Notes under the pieces: generated by a model
The model's database searches: none
What the model saw: only the letters and a program-made list of their open reading frames with translations
Told to the model about the DNA's origin: nothing
Assembly: GCA_943788835.1 (NCBI GenBank)
Contig: CALSRU010000004.1
Coordinates: 614,300 to 678,299, forward strand
Source of the DNA: an uncultured Pseudomonadales bacterium
GTDB lineage: Bacteria > Pseudomonadota > Gammaproteobacteria > Pseudomonadales > UBA7434
Length of the DNA: 64,000 bases
Reading direction: 5' to 3'
Position numbers and translations under genes: made by a program
Shown: positions 17,597-26,677 of the stretch, in pieces
How positions within the stretch are numbered: the first letter of the stretch is position 1
Layout of the letters: each line of letters opens with the position of its first letter

Positions 17597-18820
17597 ATGG
17601 CAGACTTTCATCAAAATGGCACTCTCACCACCTTACACAACTTATCTCGGCTTTCAGTAGAAGAGCTGGAAAAAGAGCTGGTTGGCTTTTCATCAGAGCG
17701 CCCAATGGGGCTCATACTGCCTTCATTGTTCTCAGAACTAGAAACCGAAGCCTTGCCTCAAATTGTTGACCAACTTCAGCACGTGCCGTACTTAGAGGAA
17801 ATTGTTATAGGGCTAGACCAAGCAGACCAAAGCCAATATGAATATGCTCTTAACTTCTTCTCCGGGCTCAAACAAAATTTTCGTGTCATGTGGCACGATG
17901 GACCGGCGCTGCGTGCAATTGATGAGGAACTAGCGAGCAAAGGGCTAGCTCCGTCACAACCTGGCAAAGGTCGCAACGTTTGGTACTGCATGGGTTATCT
18001 ACTAGCAACTGGCAAATCAGAGGCCGTTGCATTACATGACTGCGATATAAAAACCTACAAACGTGATCTCTTGGCTCGCCTTATTTACCCCGTTGCTAAC
18101 CCAGGCTTTAGTTATTCATTTTGCAAAGGTTATTACGCTCGAATTGCTGATGGGAAGCTCAATGGTCGAGTGTCGCGCTTGCTTGTCAGCCCGCTTCTCC
18201 ATGCTCTGCGGATTGTACTAGGCGACCTAGATTATTTGCGCTACATGGATAGTTTTCGCTATCCGTTAGCAGGAGAGTTTTCTTTTCGGCGTGATGTCCT
18301 ATACGATTTACGCATTCCCAGTGATTGGGGACTCGAAATTGGCGTGCTATCCGAAATGTACCGCAACTACTCTAAAAACCGTCTCTGCCAAGTAGATATT
18401 GCTGATGTTTACGACCATAAGCATCAAGAACTGTCAGCCGCTGATAGTGCGCGCGGCCTATCAAAAATGTCGATCGACATTACAAAAGCATTCATTCGCA
18501 AGCTGGCCACACAAGGAGAGATCTTCGACACAGAAAAGTTTCGCACGCTAAAGGCCACTTACTACCGAACCGCGTTGAATTATGTTGAAGCCTATGGCAA
18601 TGATGCACGAATCAATCAACTTAACTTTGATATTCATCAAGAAGAACAAGCCGTTGAGCTTTTTGCCGAAAACATTATGACTGCTGGAAATATTTTTTTG
18701 GAACGCCCAATGGAGACCCCTTTCATACCAAGCTGGAACCGCGTCCGCAGCGCAGTACCGGATATCCTCGAGCGCATTGCTCAAGCGGTTGAAGAAGACA
18801 CACTCAAGTATGGAAGATAA
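17597..18820 (+). CDS. gpgS: Glucosyl-3-phosphoglycerate synthase (GT81-like)
   Basis: The 407-residue glycosyltransferase would join glucose from a nucleotide sugar to 3-phosphoglycerate, the first committed step to glucosylglycerate. Visible signs are GLILPSLFSEL, VIGLDQADQSQYE, PGKGRNVWYCMGY, and HDCDIKTY, the DxD-type metal and nucleotide-sugar site. SFCKGYYAR, PLAGEFSFRRD and DWGLEIGVLSEMYRN follow. This pattern fits GpgS-type GT81/GT-A enzymes. The start ATG follows AAGAGC at moderate spacing. It lies 44 nt after the phosphatase and 23 nt before the phosphorylase, so a single operon is likely. Mannosyl-3-phosphoglycerate synthase (GT55) is the alternative but matches less well. Confidence 0.88.
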   Translation: MADFHQNGTLTTLHNLSRLSVEELEKELVGFSSERPMGLILPSLFSELETEALPQIVDQLQHVPYLEEIVIGLDQADQSQYEYALNFFSGLKQNFRVMWHDGPALRAIDEELASKGLAPSQPGKGRNVWYCMGYLLATGKSEAVALHDCDIKTYKRDLLARLIYPVANPGFSYSFCKGYYARIADGKLNGRVSRLLVSPLLHALRIVLGDLDYLRYMDSFRYPLAGEFSFRRDVLYDLRIPSDWGLEIGVLSEMYRNYSKNRLCQVDIADVYDHKHQELSAADSARGLSKMSIDITKAFIRKLATQGEIFDTEKFRTLKATYYRTALNYVEAYGNDARINQLNFDIHQEEQAVELFAENIMTAGNIFLERPMETPFIPSWNRVRSAVPDILERIAQAVEEDTLKYGR

Positions 18821-18843
18821 CTGCACCGTCGCGAGTATTAACC

Positions 18844-20595
18844 ATGCATCATAACCTTTCTGATCACTTGGTCGATTTACTTGAAAATATCTACACCAAA
18901 AACGCCATTGATGTAGATCGTCTTGCTGTGGCAAATCAACTGCTGCAATCAATGCGCCTCGAGCCCAATGCCAACGCATTTTGTGCGCCCAAAAATCTTT
19001 GGTCTGAGCAGGATGTCGTGCTCATCACCTACGGCAATACAATAACAAACGACAAAAAAAATCACCTAAGTGCGCTAAAGCACTTTGCAGATGAGCACTG
19101 TAAAAACATTACTAATACGCTGCACATTTTGCCATTTTTCCCTGCAAGTGCTGATGCGGGCTTTGCGGTTAAAGACTATAGAGCGGTAGACCCTACACTA
19201 GGCTCGTGGCAAGACATAGAAAGTCTTTGCATTGATTATCATGTAATGGCTGATCTTGTAATTAACCACGGCTCCGATCAAAGTGACTGGTTCGAGCAGT
19301 TTTGCTTAGCTAACCCCACCTACAAAGACTTTTACTACACAGCAGATCCGAGAGCCGACATTTCGAGGGTTACGCGACCAAGGACAAGCCCACTACTTAC
19401 CCGTGTTGAAACTGCGGATGGTGAACGCTATGTATGGTGCACGTTCAGCGCCAATCAAGTCGATTTCAACTTTGAAAATCCAGCGGTATTACTAGAGTTC
19501 GTCTCTATAATTCGGTTTTATCTCGATCGCGGCATTCGTATTTTTCGTTTAGACGCGGTAGCTTTTTTATGGAAGCGCGTGGGCACTAGCTGCATTAATT
19601 TACCCGAAACGCACTTAGTCATTCGTTTGCTACGCCTATTGATTGAACATGCCCAACCGGACGCTGTTGTGGTCACCGAGACGAACATTCCCAACCGCCA
19701 AAACCTTGAATATTTTGGCAATGCCAACGAGGCTCACTGGATTTACAACTTCTCACTGCCACCTCTATTGGTGTACAGCCTATTGGCCGGTGACTGTCAT
19801 TATTTAAAACAATGGATGATGAGCATGCCACCGGCCCAAAATGGTACGGCTTATTTTAATTTTATCGCCTCCCATGACGGCATTGGCTTACGCCCCACTG
19901 AAGGCTTGTTGTCCGAGCGAGAGATAGACAGAATGCTGGCCACTATTGGCAACTTCGGCGGCAAAATTTCCTATCGCACACTTGAATCGGGTGAAGTTAA
20001 ACCTTACGAAATGAACATCGCTCTATACGATGCTCTGCAAGGCACGTTTGCCGGCCCCGATGGCTTTAATATTGAGCGCTTTACTTGTGCTCATGCCATC
20101 ATGTTTGCCTTAGAGGGCGTGCCTGGCCTTTACATTCACAGCCTCGTTGGCACTAATAATGATTATGAGGGCATGCAAGCCAATGGTGACAACCGCTCAA
20201 TTAATCGGCGGCAATGGCAGTCTGATGAGCTCGATGCCTTACTGAATAAAAAAAACCATCACTCTGAGGTTTTAAGCCAACTAAAAGCACTATTGGCAAT
20301 ACGGATAAAACAACCAGCATTCCACCCCAATGCCACGCAGTTTACGTTGCATTTGGGTGAGAGCCTCTTCGGTTTTTGGCGTCAGAGTATTGATCGCTCA
20401 CAAAGCATTTTTTGTATATCAAACATAACACCGAAAAAGTGTGCGTTGCCGTTGTCAGCGGTGAATTTGATTGAGACTGAAAACTGGTTTGATTTAATCA
20501 GCGGCACACCACTTAGTGATTACCGCGGAGAGCTGCAGCTGGCACCCTATCAAACGCTGTGGATTACCAATAGCAGCAAACAAGCCGCGACCTAA
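18844..20595 (+). CDS. Glucosylglycerate phosphorylase-like GH13 enzyme (sucrose phosphorylase family)
   Basis: This 583-residue protein is a GH13 subfamily 18 type phosphorylase. Catalytic residues are placed as expected: nucleophile Asp237 in FRLDAVAFLWK, acid/base Glu279 in VVTETNIPN, and transition-state Asp345 in ASHDGIGLRP. LVINHGSDQSDWF and VDFNFENPAVL also match. Subfamily members use phosphate to split sucrose, sucrose-6-phosphate or glucosylglycerate, giving glucose-1-phosphate. The neighbours (glycerate kinase, GPG phosphatase, GpgS) point to glucosylglycerate, with the released glycerate returned through the kinase. The ATG at 18844 follows GAG by 8 nt. Substrate assignment is contextual; sucrose phosphorylase is the main alternative. 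Confidence 0.82.
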   Translation: MHHNLSDHLVDLLENIYTKNAIDVDRLAVANQLLQSMRLEPNANAFCAPKNLWSEQDVVLITYGNTITNDKKNHLSALKHFADEHCKNITNTLHILPFFPASADAGFAVKDYRAVDPTLGSWQDIESLCIDYHVMADLVINHGSDQSDWFEQFCLANPTYKDFYYTADPRADISRVTRPRTSPLLTRVETADGERYVWCTFSANQVDFNFENPAVLLEFVSIIRFYLDRGIRIFRLDAVAFLWKRVGTSCINLPETHLVIRLLRLLIEHAQPDAVVVTETNIPNRQNLEYFGNANEAHWIYNFSLPPLLVYSLLAGDCHYLKQWMMSMPPAQNGTAYFNFIASHDGIGLRPTEGLLSEREIDRMLATIGNFGGKISYRTLESGEVKPYEMNIALYDALQGTFAGPDGFNIERFTCAHAIMFALEGVPGLYIHSLVGTNNDYEGMQANGDNRSINRRQWQSDELDALLNKKNHHSEVLSQLKALLAIRIKQPAFHPNATQFTLHLGESLFGFWRQSIDRSQSIFCISNITPKKCALPLSAVNLIETENWFDLISGTPLSDYRGELQLAPYQTLWITNSSKQAAT

Positions 20596-20628
20596 AACTC
20601 GCCACCAACTATTATAAAACTTCCGCAG

Positions 20629-21741
20629 CTAAGTCACTCCGGCTTGTCGGAGCGATTCTGTTTGCGACTTTGACTGCCTGCGCTGCTGAGCTAAGTAAGG
20701 AGCAATTAACTCAAGCGCTGTTTCATCGCTCGGCGGAAGCTCAATGTCAGAAGTCGCTAGCGGCGTGATTCGATCACCCCACTGCACTAAATGCGAATTC
20801 CAAGTAAGCCCAGCCCCAAACGCCGGGAGCAAAATCTTGCTATGGGCCTGCACGTTTCCTTGCTCAATAGCCTCAACTAATGCTACTAAAACAGTAGCGG
20901 CCGACATATTGCCGTAACGTTCTACATTTACAAAGACTTTATCAGGCGAAACGCCAAGCTTTCGCCCCACCGCATCAATAATACGGCTATTAGCCTGATG
21001 AGGAACGAGGAGATCGATATCGGCAACAGCTAAGCCCATTTCATCTAACACCTGATTACTGGCTCCAACCATACCAGCAACGGCGCGTTTGAAAATATCC
21101 TGCCCATCGAAATCCCATGAAGTAGCTTGGCATAATGGGTTGTTAGTAAAAGCGCCACCGTAATTTTGAATAAACAACGAATCGCGCGCCTCTGCATAAC
21201 AACCTAACGACTCGCCTAACAAACCTTGCTGAATATCGGATGCCTCAACGACTAAAGCAGCCGCACCATCGCCAAATAATACGGCCACATTGCGATTCAC
21301 CCAATCGAGTACCGACGAGGTTTTTTCTGCGCCAATTACCAAGACACGTTTAGCTGAGCCGGCTTTGACCATTGCCGAGGCCACGCTAAGCGCATATAAA
21401 CCGCTAGTGCAAGCGGTGTTTAAGTCTATTGCTGCTACACTGTCGGCACCGAGTAAATATTGCACCCGTGAGGCGGAGTTCGGAACGATATTATCGCCGG
21501 TACAGCTTCCAAAGATAATTAGATCGAGATCTCTCGCATCTATATTAGCCGCGGCCAAGGCACGTACCGCTGCCACATGGGCAAGATCACTGGCCTCAAC
21601 GTGAGAGATACGACGCTCTTTCATACCCGTGCGACTGCTAATCCATTCATCATCCGTGTCGATGAATGTAGCTAGGTCGGCATTTGTTAGTACAGCCGGA
21701 GGCAAACACTTGCCCCACCCAGTAATAGCCGCATATCCCAT
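20629..21741 (-). CDS. 3-oxoacyl-ACP synthase III (FabH-like) with C-terminal extension
   Basis: The protein is a KAS III thiolase-fold condensing enzyme. Nucleophile Cys111 lies in AIDLNTACTSGLYAL, the catalytic His in VPHQANSRI and the Asn in VERYGNMSAAT, in the canonical order. GCYAEARDS and FGDGAAALVVEA also fit. The start is ATG 21741 because GGGGA lies 8 nt upstream; the longer reading adds eight non-family residues. It ends with about 50 residues (from around 320) beyond the usual KAS III end, rich in Gln, Ser and Glu. It stands alone, away from any fab cluster, convergent with the phosphorylase gene. It may therefore prime a specialised acyl chain rather than housekeeping fatty acids, which is an inference. 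Confidence 0.88.
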   Translation of the reverse strand: MGYAAITGWGKCLPPAVLTNADLATFIDTDDEWISSRTGMKERRISHVEASDLAHVAAVRALAAANIDARDLDLIIFGSCTGDNIVPNSASRVQYLLGADSVAAIDLNTACTSGLYALSVASAMVKAGSAKRVLVIGAEKTSSVLDWVNRNVAVLFGDGAAALVVEASDIQQGLLGESLGCYAEARDSLFIQNYGGAFTNNPLCQATSWDFDGQDIFKRAVAGMVGASNQVLDEMGLAVADIDLLVPHQANSRIIDAVGRKLGVSPDKVFVNVERYGNMSAATVLVALVEAIEQGNVQAHSKILLPAFGAGLTWNSHLVQWGDRITPLATSDIELPPSDETALELIAPYLAQQRRQSKSQTESLRQAGVT

Positions 21742-21989
21742 AATGTATATCCCCGAAAACGCCACGCCAAACGCAAGCGTTGTGGTGATTACAACTCACT
21801 ACGCATTTTGATTAGCTGCTGTGCCGTTATTATTTTTACCGGGGCAGTATAACGTTAAGGATGAGCCATAAAATGTGAACTTTGCGGTTAGAGAACCCAG
21901 TGCCAACTCATTGCATAGCGACTGAGAACAGGGACTGACCAGCCCTCTTTGCCGCAAACACTTTGCTGAATACGAGCCTGCCGAGCAAC

Positions 21990-23255
21990 CTAAGCCAAAG
22001 CCTGCTCTAGGTCCGCAATGATGTCATCAATATGTTCAATACCCACTGATAAACGAATCATCTCGGCTGAAACGCCTGCCTGCAGTTGCTCTTGCTCACT
22101 CAGTTGCCGATGGGTGGTTGATGCAGGATGGCAAGCAAGGCTTTTGGCGTCGCCTATGTTGACCAATCGTTTAAATAACTTGAGCCCATCATAGAATTTA
22201 ACGCTGGCATCAAAGCCCTCTTTCAAGCCAAACGAAAGAATTGAGGCCGGTCGACCCTGGGTGTATTTCTTAGCCAAGGAGCGAAACGGAGAGCTTTCAA
22301 GCCCCGCATAGCTGACCCATGCCACTTTAGAGTGAGCCTTAAGATATTCAGCGACTTTAAGCGCGTTTTCGGTATGACGCTCCATGCGCAATGATAACGT
22401 TTCAAGACCTTGCATCAATTGAAACGCATTGAGTGGTGATAGCGCAGCGCCAGTATTTCGTAATGGCACCGTGCGAGCCCGACCAATATAGGCTGCCTCG
22501 CCAAAAGCCTCGGTATAAACCACCCCGTGGTAAGCTGGCTCAGGTTGATTGAGAACAGGAAAACGCTCCGAGTGTTCAGACCAGGGGAATTTACCTGAGT
22601 CAATAATAATGCCGCCCAGCGTGGTGCCATGCCCACCGATATATTTGGTCAGTGAATGCACGACAATGTCGGCTCCAAAACTCATTGGCTTACACAGTGC
22701 CGGTGTGGCCACAGTGTTATCAACAATCAACGGAACACAGCCCGCATGAGCGACGGCGGCAACCGCTTCTAGATCAATAATATTGCCGGCTGGATTACCA
22801 ATACTTTCGCAAAAGACGGCCTTCGTCTTTTCGTCAATCAGCGCAGCTAAACTTGCAGGGCTATCATCCTCAGCAAAACGCACCTCGATACCCAACTTGG
22901 GTAGCATGTGGGCAAAGAGCGTGTAAGTCCCACCATACAACTGGGGCGTCGACACAATATTGTCGCCCGCCTCTGCAAGCGTTAGGATGGCGTAATTAAT
23001 CGCCGCACTACCTGAGCTGACTGCCAGCGCTCCAATGCCGCCCTCCAGCGCTGCCATACGCTGCTCAAGCACATCATTGGTAGGATTCATTATGCGGGTA
23101 TAGATGTTGCCAGGCACCGCTAGATTAAATAGATCAGCACCATGCTGAGCATTATCAAATTCGTAAGCAACCGTTTGGTATATTGGGGTAGCTACGGCGT
23201 GAGTGGTTGGGTCGGTAGAATAGCCATGGTGAATAGCCAGCGTTTCATCTTTCAT
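21990..23255 (-). CDS. metY: O-acetylhomoserine sulfhydrylase MetY
   Basis: MetY is a PLP enzyme that makes homocysteine from O-acetylhomoserine and sulfide in the cytoplasm. The 421-residue protein has LAIHHGYSTDPTTHAVATP, YTRIMNPTNDVLEQRMAALE, SGSAAINYAI, FCESIGNPAG, VPLIVDNTVATP and SLTKYIGGHGTTLGG with the PLP lysine. Near the C terminus, LACHPASTTHRQL and IRLSVGIEHIDDI complete the signature. The start is the ATG at 23255: GAGGA lies 7 nt before it, whereas the upstream ATG at 23261 is only one base from that Shine-Dalgarno. The gene follows csrA on the same strand after a 158-bp gap. Confidence 0.94.
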   Translation of the reverse strand: MKDETLAIHHGYSTDPTTHAVATPIYQTVAYEFDNAQHGADLFNLAVPGNIYTRIMNPTNDVLEQRMAALEGGIGALAVSSGSAAINYAILTLAEAGDNIVSTPQLYGGTYTLFAHMLPKLGIEVRFAEDDSPASLAALIDEKTKAVFCESIGNPAGNIIDLEAVAAVAHAGCVPLIVDNTVATPALCKPMSFGADIVVHSLTKYIGGHGTTLGGIIIDSGKFPWSEHSERFPVLNQPEPAYHGVVYTEAFGEAAYIGRARTVPLRNTGAALSPLNAFQLMQGLETLSLRMERHTENALKVAEYLKAHSKVAWVSYAGLESSPFRSLAKKYTQGRPASILSFGLKEGFDASVKFYDGLKLFKRLVNIGDAKSLACHPASTTHRQLSEQEQLQAGVSAEMIRLSVGIEHIDDIIADLEQALA

Positions 23256-23413
23256 GCACATTTCCTCAAGGTATAAGCTTAGTAACCAAAAAGCCGGTGC
23301 GTCGGCGCTAAATTGGGTCAGAAGTATACCTTAGGGAGAAGCCTGTGCGAATAAGGCAAGAAACGATTAGGCTATTAAAAAACCTAGGGCTTCAATTTGT
23401 TCGAGAGATGTGA

Positions 23414-23596
23414 TTATGCGTCGCCGAGATCAATGTCTTTGGCACCACGACCCAACAGCTCTTCGCGCATGATCGTTACATCTTCCGGTGCATCGATACC
23501 TATTTTGACTTGCGAACCACTAACGTGTAACACGGTAAGCTCGATATCGCCGGCAATACGAATCTTTTCACCAGACTTACGGGTTAGGATGAGCAT
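23414..23596 (-). CDS. csrA: Carbon storage regulator CsrA/RsmA
   Basis: CsrA is a small dimeric RNA-binding protein that binds GGA motifs in mRNA leaders and controls carbon flux, biofilm and motility. The 60-residue product begins [14 protein letters not shown], then [18 protein letters not shown], which includes the conserved Arg of the RNA-binding face (about residue 44). Its own AAGGAG ribosome binding site contains a GGA, so autoregulation is possible. The usual alaS/lysC neighbours are absent. Sequence differences in the core suggest it may be a second, divergent copy. Confidence 0.93.
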   Translation of the reverse strand: MLILTRKSGEKIRIAGDIELTVLHVSGSQVKIGIDAPEDVTIMREELLGRGAKDIDLGDA

Positions 23597-23910
23597 AGCA
23601 TCTCCTTGCTGACTGCAGTGACCTCGGTATCCTAAGCGTGCCTCTCCAATACAACGAGAGATTCATAGCCGCTATCACATCCAGAACTTAACAACAGCAA
23701 ACGCTTTATTCTGACCGGCAGTACGCCGAGCAGACCAGTCAAGGATACCAGATACTATTGGTTAATGGGCAATAAAAATAGCTGCATTACCATAAATTGA
23801 ACTGCTATTATTCAAGGCACCATGACAGCGCTTGCACCATAGACCAAATTAAAATAGTTCAGAACAAAGCGCATGCCTCCTATTAATTTCATTACCGGAA
23901 ACTTTCACTC
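23597..23910. other. Divergent intergenic region csrA / DUF2058
   Basis: This 314-bp region separates the leftward csrA from the rightward DUF2058 gene, so it should carry both promoters. I could not find a -35/-10 pair with acceptable spacing on either strand. No RNA gene or repeat is visible. Confidence 0.5.
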
Positions 23911-24459
23911 ATGCCATCACTGCAAGACCAACTTCTCAAAGCCGGCATGGTCGACGCGAAAAAAGCAAAACAAGTTGCCAAAGACAAGCGCCGACATGCC
24001 AAACAGGTACGCCGTGGTGAAGCTGAAGTAGACAACACAGCAAAAATCGCAGCTCAACAAGCTCAAGCCAACAAAGCTAATAAAGCCAGAGAACACAATC
24101 AAGAGGCCGTGCAACGGGCAAACGAAAAAGCCATTGGTGCCCAGATCATTCAGCTCATTGAAAGACATCGTATTGGCCACCATAAAGGCGATATTGGCTA
24201 CCAGTTTGTGGACAAAAAGAAGATCAAGAAAATCTACGTTGATAACATACAGCAACGACAATTAGAGCGCGGACACATTGCGATTGTGCGACTGGCTGCC
24301 GCCTATGAGTTAGTCCCTGCAGCTGTTGCCGGTAAAATTGAGCAGCGCGACCCAACGCTTGTTGTGCTGCTGAACACGCAGGCGCCTAGGAACCAAGAAG
24401 TCGACCAGGAAGAGGACCCCTATGCCGACTTCAAAGTACCCGACGACCTTATGTGGTAG
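23911..24459 (+). CDS. DUF2058 family protein (YaiL-like)
   Basis: The 182-residue protein has the DUF2058 layout. A very basic N-terminal helix region (about 1-75: MPSLQDQLLKAGMVDAKKAK, rich in Lys, Arg and Ala) is likely coiled-coil and nucleic-acid contacting. A conserved C-terminal domain follows, with YQFVDKKKIKKIYVD, QLERGHIAIVRLA, YELVP and an acidic DPYADFKVPDDLMW end. E. coli YaiL is described as nucleoprotein/polynucleotide-associated, with no firm biochemical role. It lies upstream of rhlE with a 298-bp gap. Confidence 0.88.
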   Translation: MPSLQDQLLKAGMVDAKKAKQVAKDKRRHAKQVRRGEAEVDNTAKIAAQQAQANKANKAREHNQEAVQRANEKAIGAQIIQLIERHRIGHHKGDIGYQFVDKKKIKKIYVDNIQQRQLERGHIAIVRLAAAYELVPAAVAGKIEQRDPTLVVLLNTQAPRNQEVDQEEDPYADFKVPDDLMW

Positions 24460-24620
24460 CGGCCTAATTGCCAGCCCCACATCTACCCTGTTTACGAGCT
24501 ATCGGGCCTCAAGCTACTAAGGCATGGTGAGCCCAAAAGTGCTGTTATTAACAACTTCCAGGTTGGCAAATAGCAAAATTTAGGTGTAGCCTATGTCTCG
24601 CTTCATCTGCATGGCTCCAT

Positions 24621-24672
24621 TCTCGATCCGTTCAGTCTCGATCAGCTTAGTCTCGATTGTGAAGAACTCGAT
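24621..24672. repeat. Four heptamers with exact 15-bp period upstream of rhlE
   Basis: TCTCGAT occurs at 24621-24627, 24636-24642 and 24651-24657, and ACTCGAT at 24666-24672. The period is exactly 15 bp. The array ends 85 bp before the rhlE ATG. Some flanking bases (CAG, AGT) also recur. Confidence 0.8.
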
Positions 24673-24757
24673 GTATTCAAAGCCCTGAGCGCTCTCTACC
24701 TGTAACGATATGCGCAGTTGACTTATCGTTACCAGCAACAATACCGAGTACCCGCTT

Positions 24758-26605
24758 ATGTCATTTGCCGAGCTGGGGTTATCCACACCCCTCTTGAAAG
24801 CTATTGCCGAAAAAGGCTACACCACACCATCACCTATTCAACTTGAAGCCATTCCTGCGATTTTACAGGGACGCGACGTCATGGCTGCCGCTCAGACTGG
24901 CACAGGCAAAACCGCAGGCTTCACACTGCCTATACTTGACCGACTAAACGGCGGCAGCAAGATCAAAGGAAATCAGGTTCGGGCGCTCATTCTTACGCCA
25001 ACCCGAGAACTGGCGGCTCAAGTTGGTGCGAGTGTAGCCACCTATGGCGCAAACTTAGACCTACGCTCTACGGTGATCTTTGGCGGCGTCAAAATCAACC
25101 CTCAAATGATGAGACTACGAAGTGGGGTTGATATTCTCGTAGCTACACCCGGTCGGTTGATGGATCTCTATCAGCAAAATGCCGTTAAGTTTGACCAGCT
25201 TGAAGTGCTTGTTCTTGACGAAGCTGATCGCATGCTGGACATGGGCTTTATTCATGATATTCGCAAAATCATTGCACTTTTACCCAGTCAGCGACAGAAC
25301 TTGCTGTTTTCAGCCACCTTCTCGCCCTCTATAAGGGAATTAGCGCGAGGCATTGTCAATCAGCCGGTCGAGATCTCTGTGTCACCGGCAGATAGAACCG
25401 CCACGACCGTTAAACAGCTCGTGTACCCGGTTGACGCTAAGCGCAAACCATTGCTGCTGATGCATCTTATTCGCGAACAAGAATGGCAACAGGTATTAGT
25501 CTTTACTAAAACCAAGCGAGGTGCCAACCGACTGGCACTAGAACTCAACGAAAACGGCATTCAGGCTGCTGCTATTCACGGTAATAAAAGCCAAGGCGCT
25601 CGCACCACTGCCCTAGCCGAATTTAAACGCGGTAAAACACGCGTCTTAGTAGCCACCGATATTGCTGCGCGCGGACTCGATATTGAACAGCTTCCGCAAG
25701 TGGTTAATTATGAATTACCCAGCGTGCCTGAAGACTATGTGCATCGCATTGGACGCACCGGACGCGCAGGTGCTGAAGGACACGCTGTATCATTAGTCTG
25801 CGCTGACGAATTTAAATTACTCGTCGATATAGAGCGTTTGATTCAACAAGTATTATCCAGAGAGCTACTACCTGATTTTATTCCACAACGAACCCTACCA
25901 GAATCACGACTGGGACAGCGCGTTCCTAAAGCACCGTCACGCAACAAACAAAACAGAACGGATTCAAAAAAAGGCAGGCCACCAAGAAAAAATAGTTCAG
26001 CCAGACGAAACAGCTCCTCTGCCCGCCCAGAGTCAGATAGCACGGGCAACTCACGCCAACGATCCGAAGCAGGCAACCGCAGCGAGGCAGGGGCTGGCCG
26101 CCACAAAGCCAAGCGCTCTGGCTCAGACAAACGCAATCCAAATGGCAGTCCAAAGCGCACCGGACCCAACCGCAATAATAGCTCTCAAAGCAACGCTAGC
26201 CAGAAAAACAACGCCCATACCAACAGCAATAAAAACAGGCGACCCAAACAGGAAGTGAATGGCAATGTCGCGTCAGCAAACGATGCCCCGCACACTGAAT
26301 ACAATACTATTTTTAAACCAGACTACAGCGCGCTGCATAAGCCTAAGCGCCAATCTCACAAACCCTCCGGCTCGAGGCCTGGCAAAAAGTCAGCGGGTAG
26401 GAACACCCGCAATCAACCGTATAGCTATCCTAGTGGCTCACTAGGCGGCGGCTCAGCCGCTAGCCAGTCATCTGCGCGTTACGATATAAACTACGACGAT
26501 AAACTTAAGGTGCGAGAAAAAAAGACCACCCCAACAATCATTCAGCGCAAACGGCGCAAGCCCACCGTAGCTGATGGTGAAACAAAGCCAGAGCAAACCA
26601 GCTAA
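24758..26605 (+). CDS. rhlE: DEAD-box ATP-dependent RNA helicase RhlE
   Basis: RhlE unwinds RNA duplexes and takes part in ribosome maturation and RNA turnover. The helicase core spans about residues 1-375. The Q motif is [14 protein letters not shown], followed by [49 protein letters not shown], then domain 2 with [27 protein letters not shown] and [10 protein letters not shown]. Residues about 385-615 form a long, basic, low-complexity tail rich in Arg, Asn, Ser, Gly and Lys, much longer than in many RhlE proteins. It is probably disordered and RNA-binding. The ATG at 24758 has a weak Shine-Dalgarno. Confidence 0.94.
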   Translation: MSFAELGLSTPLLKAIAEKGYTTPSPIQLEAIPAILQGRDVMAAAQTGTGKTAGFTLPILDRLNGGSKIKGNQVRALILTPTRELAAQVGASVATYGANLDLRSTVIFGGVKINPQMMRLRSGVDILVATPGRLMDLYQQNAVKFDQLEVLVLDEADRMLDMGFIHDIRKIIALLPSQRQNLLFSATFSPSIRELARGIVNQPVEISVSPADRTATTVKQLVYPVDAKRKPLLLMHLIREQEWQQVLVFTKTKRGANRLALELNENGIQAAAIHGNKSQGARTTALAEFKRGKTRVLVATDIAARGLDIEQLPQVVNYELPSVPEDYVHRIGRTGRAGAEGHAVSLVCADEFKLLVDIERLIQQVLSRELLPDFIPQRTLPESRLGQRVPKAPSRNKQNRTDSKKGRPPRKNSSARRNSSSARPESDSTGNSRQRSEAGNRSEAGAGRHKAKRSGSDKRNPNGSPKRTGPNRNNSSQSNASQKNNAHTNSNKNRRPKQEVNGNVASANDAPHTEYNTIFKPDYSALHKPKRQSHKPSGSRPGKKSAGRNTRNQPYSYPSGSLGGGSAASQSSARYDINYDDKLKVREKKTTPTIIQRKRRKPTVADGETKPEQTS

Positions 26606-26677
26606 CACTCAAGCTATATCGGCCTGTCGAAAAGTCACATCACCTGCCTAGTTAAAATTGCATTTAAGGAATTTATT

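Noticed and set aside
20640-20665. Hairpin CTCCG...CGGAG near the end of the KAS III gene as a terminator
   Set aside because: It lies within the coding sequence and lacks a T-run in either direction.
24592-24687. 31-codon plus-strand open frame across the 15-bp repeats
   Set aside because: No Shine-Dalgarno is visible and the apparent peptide periodicity follows directly from the DNA repeat.
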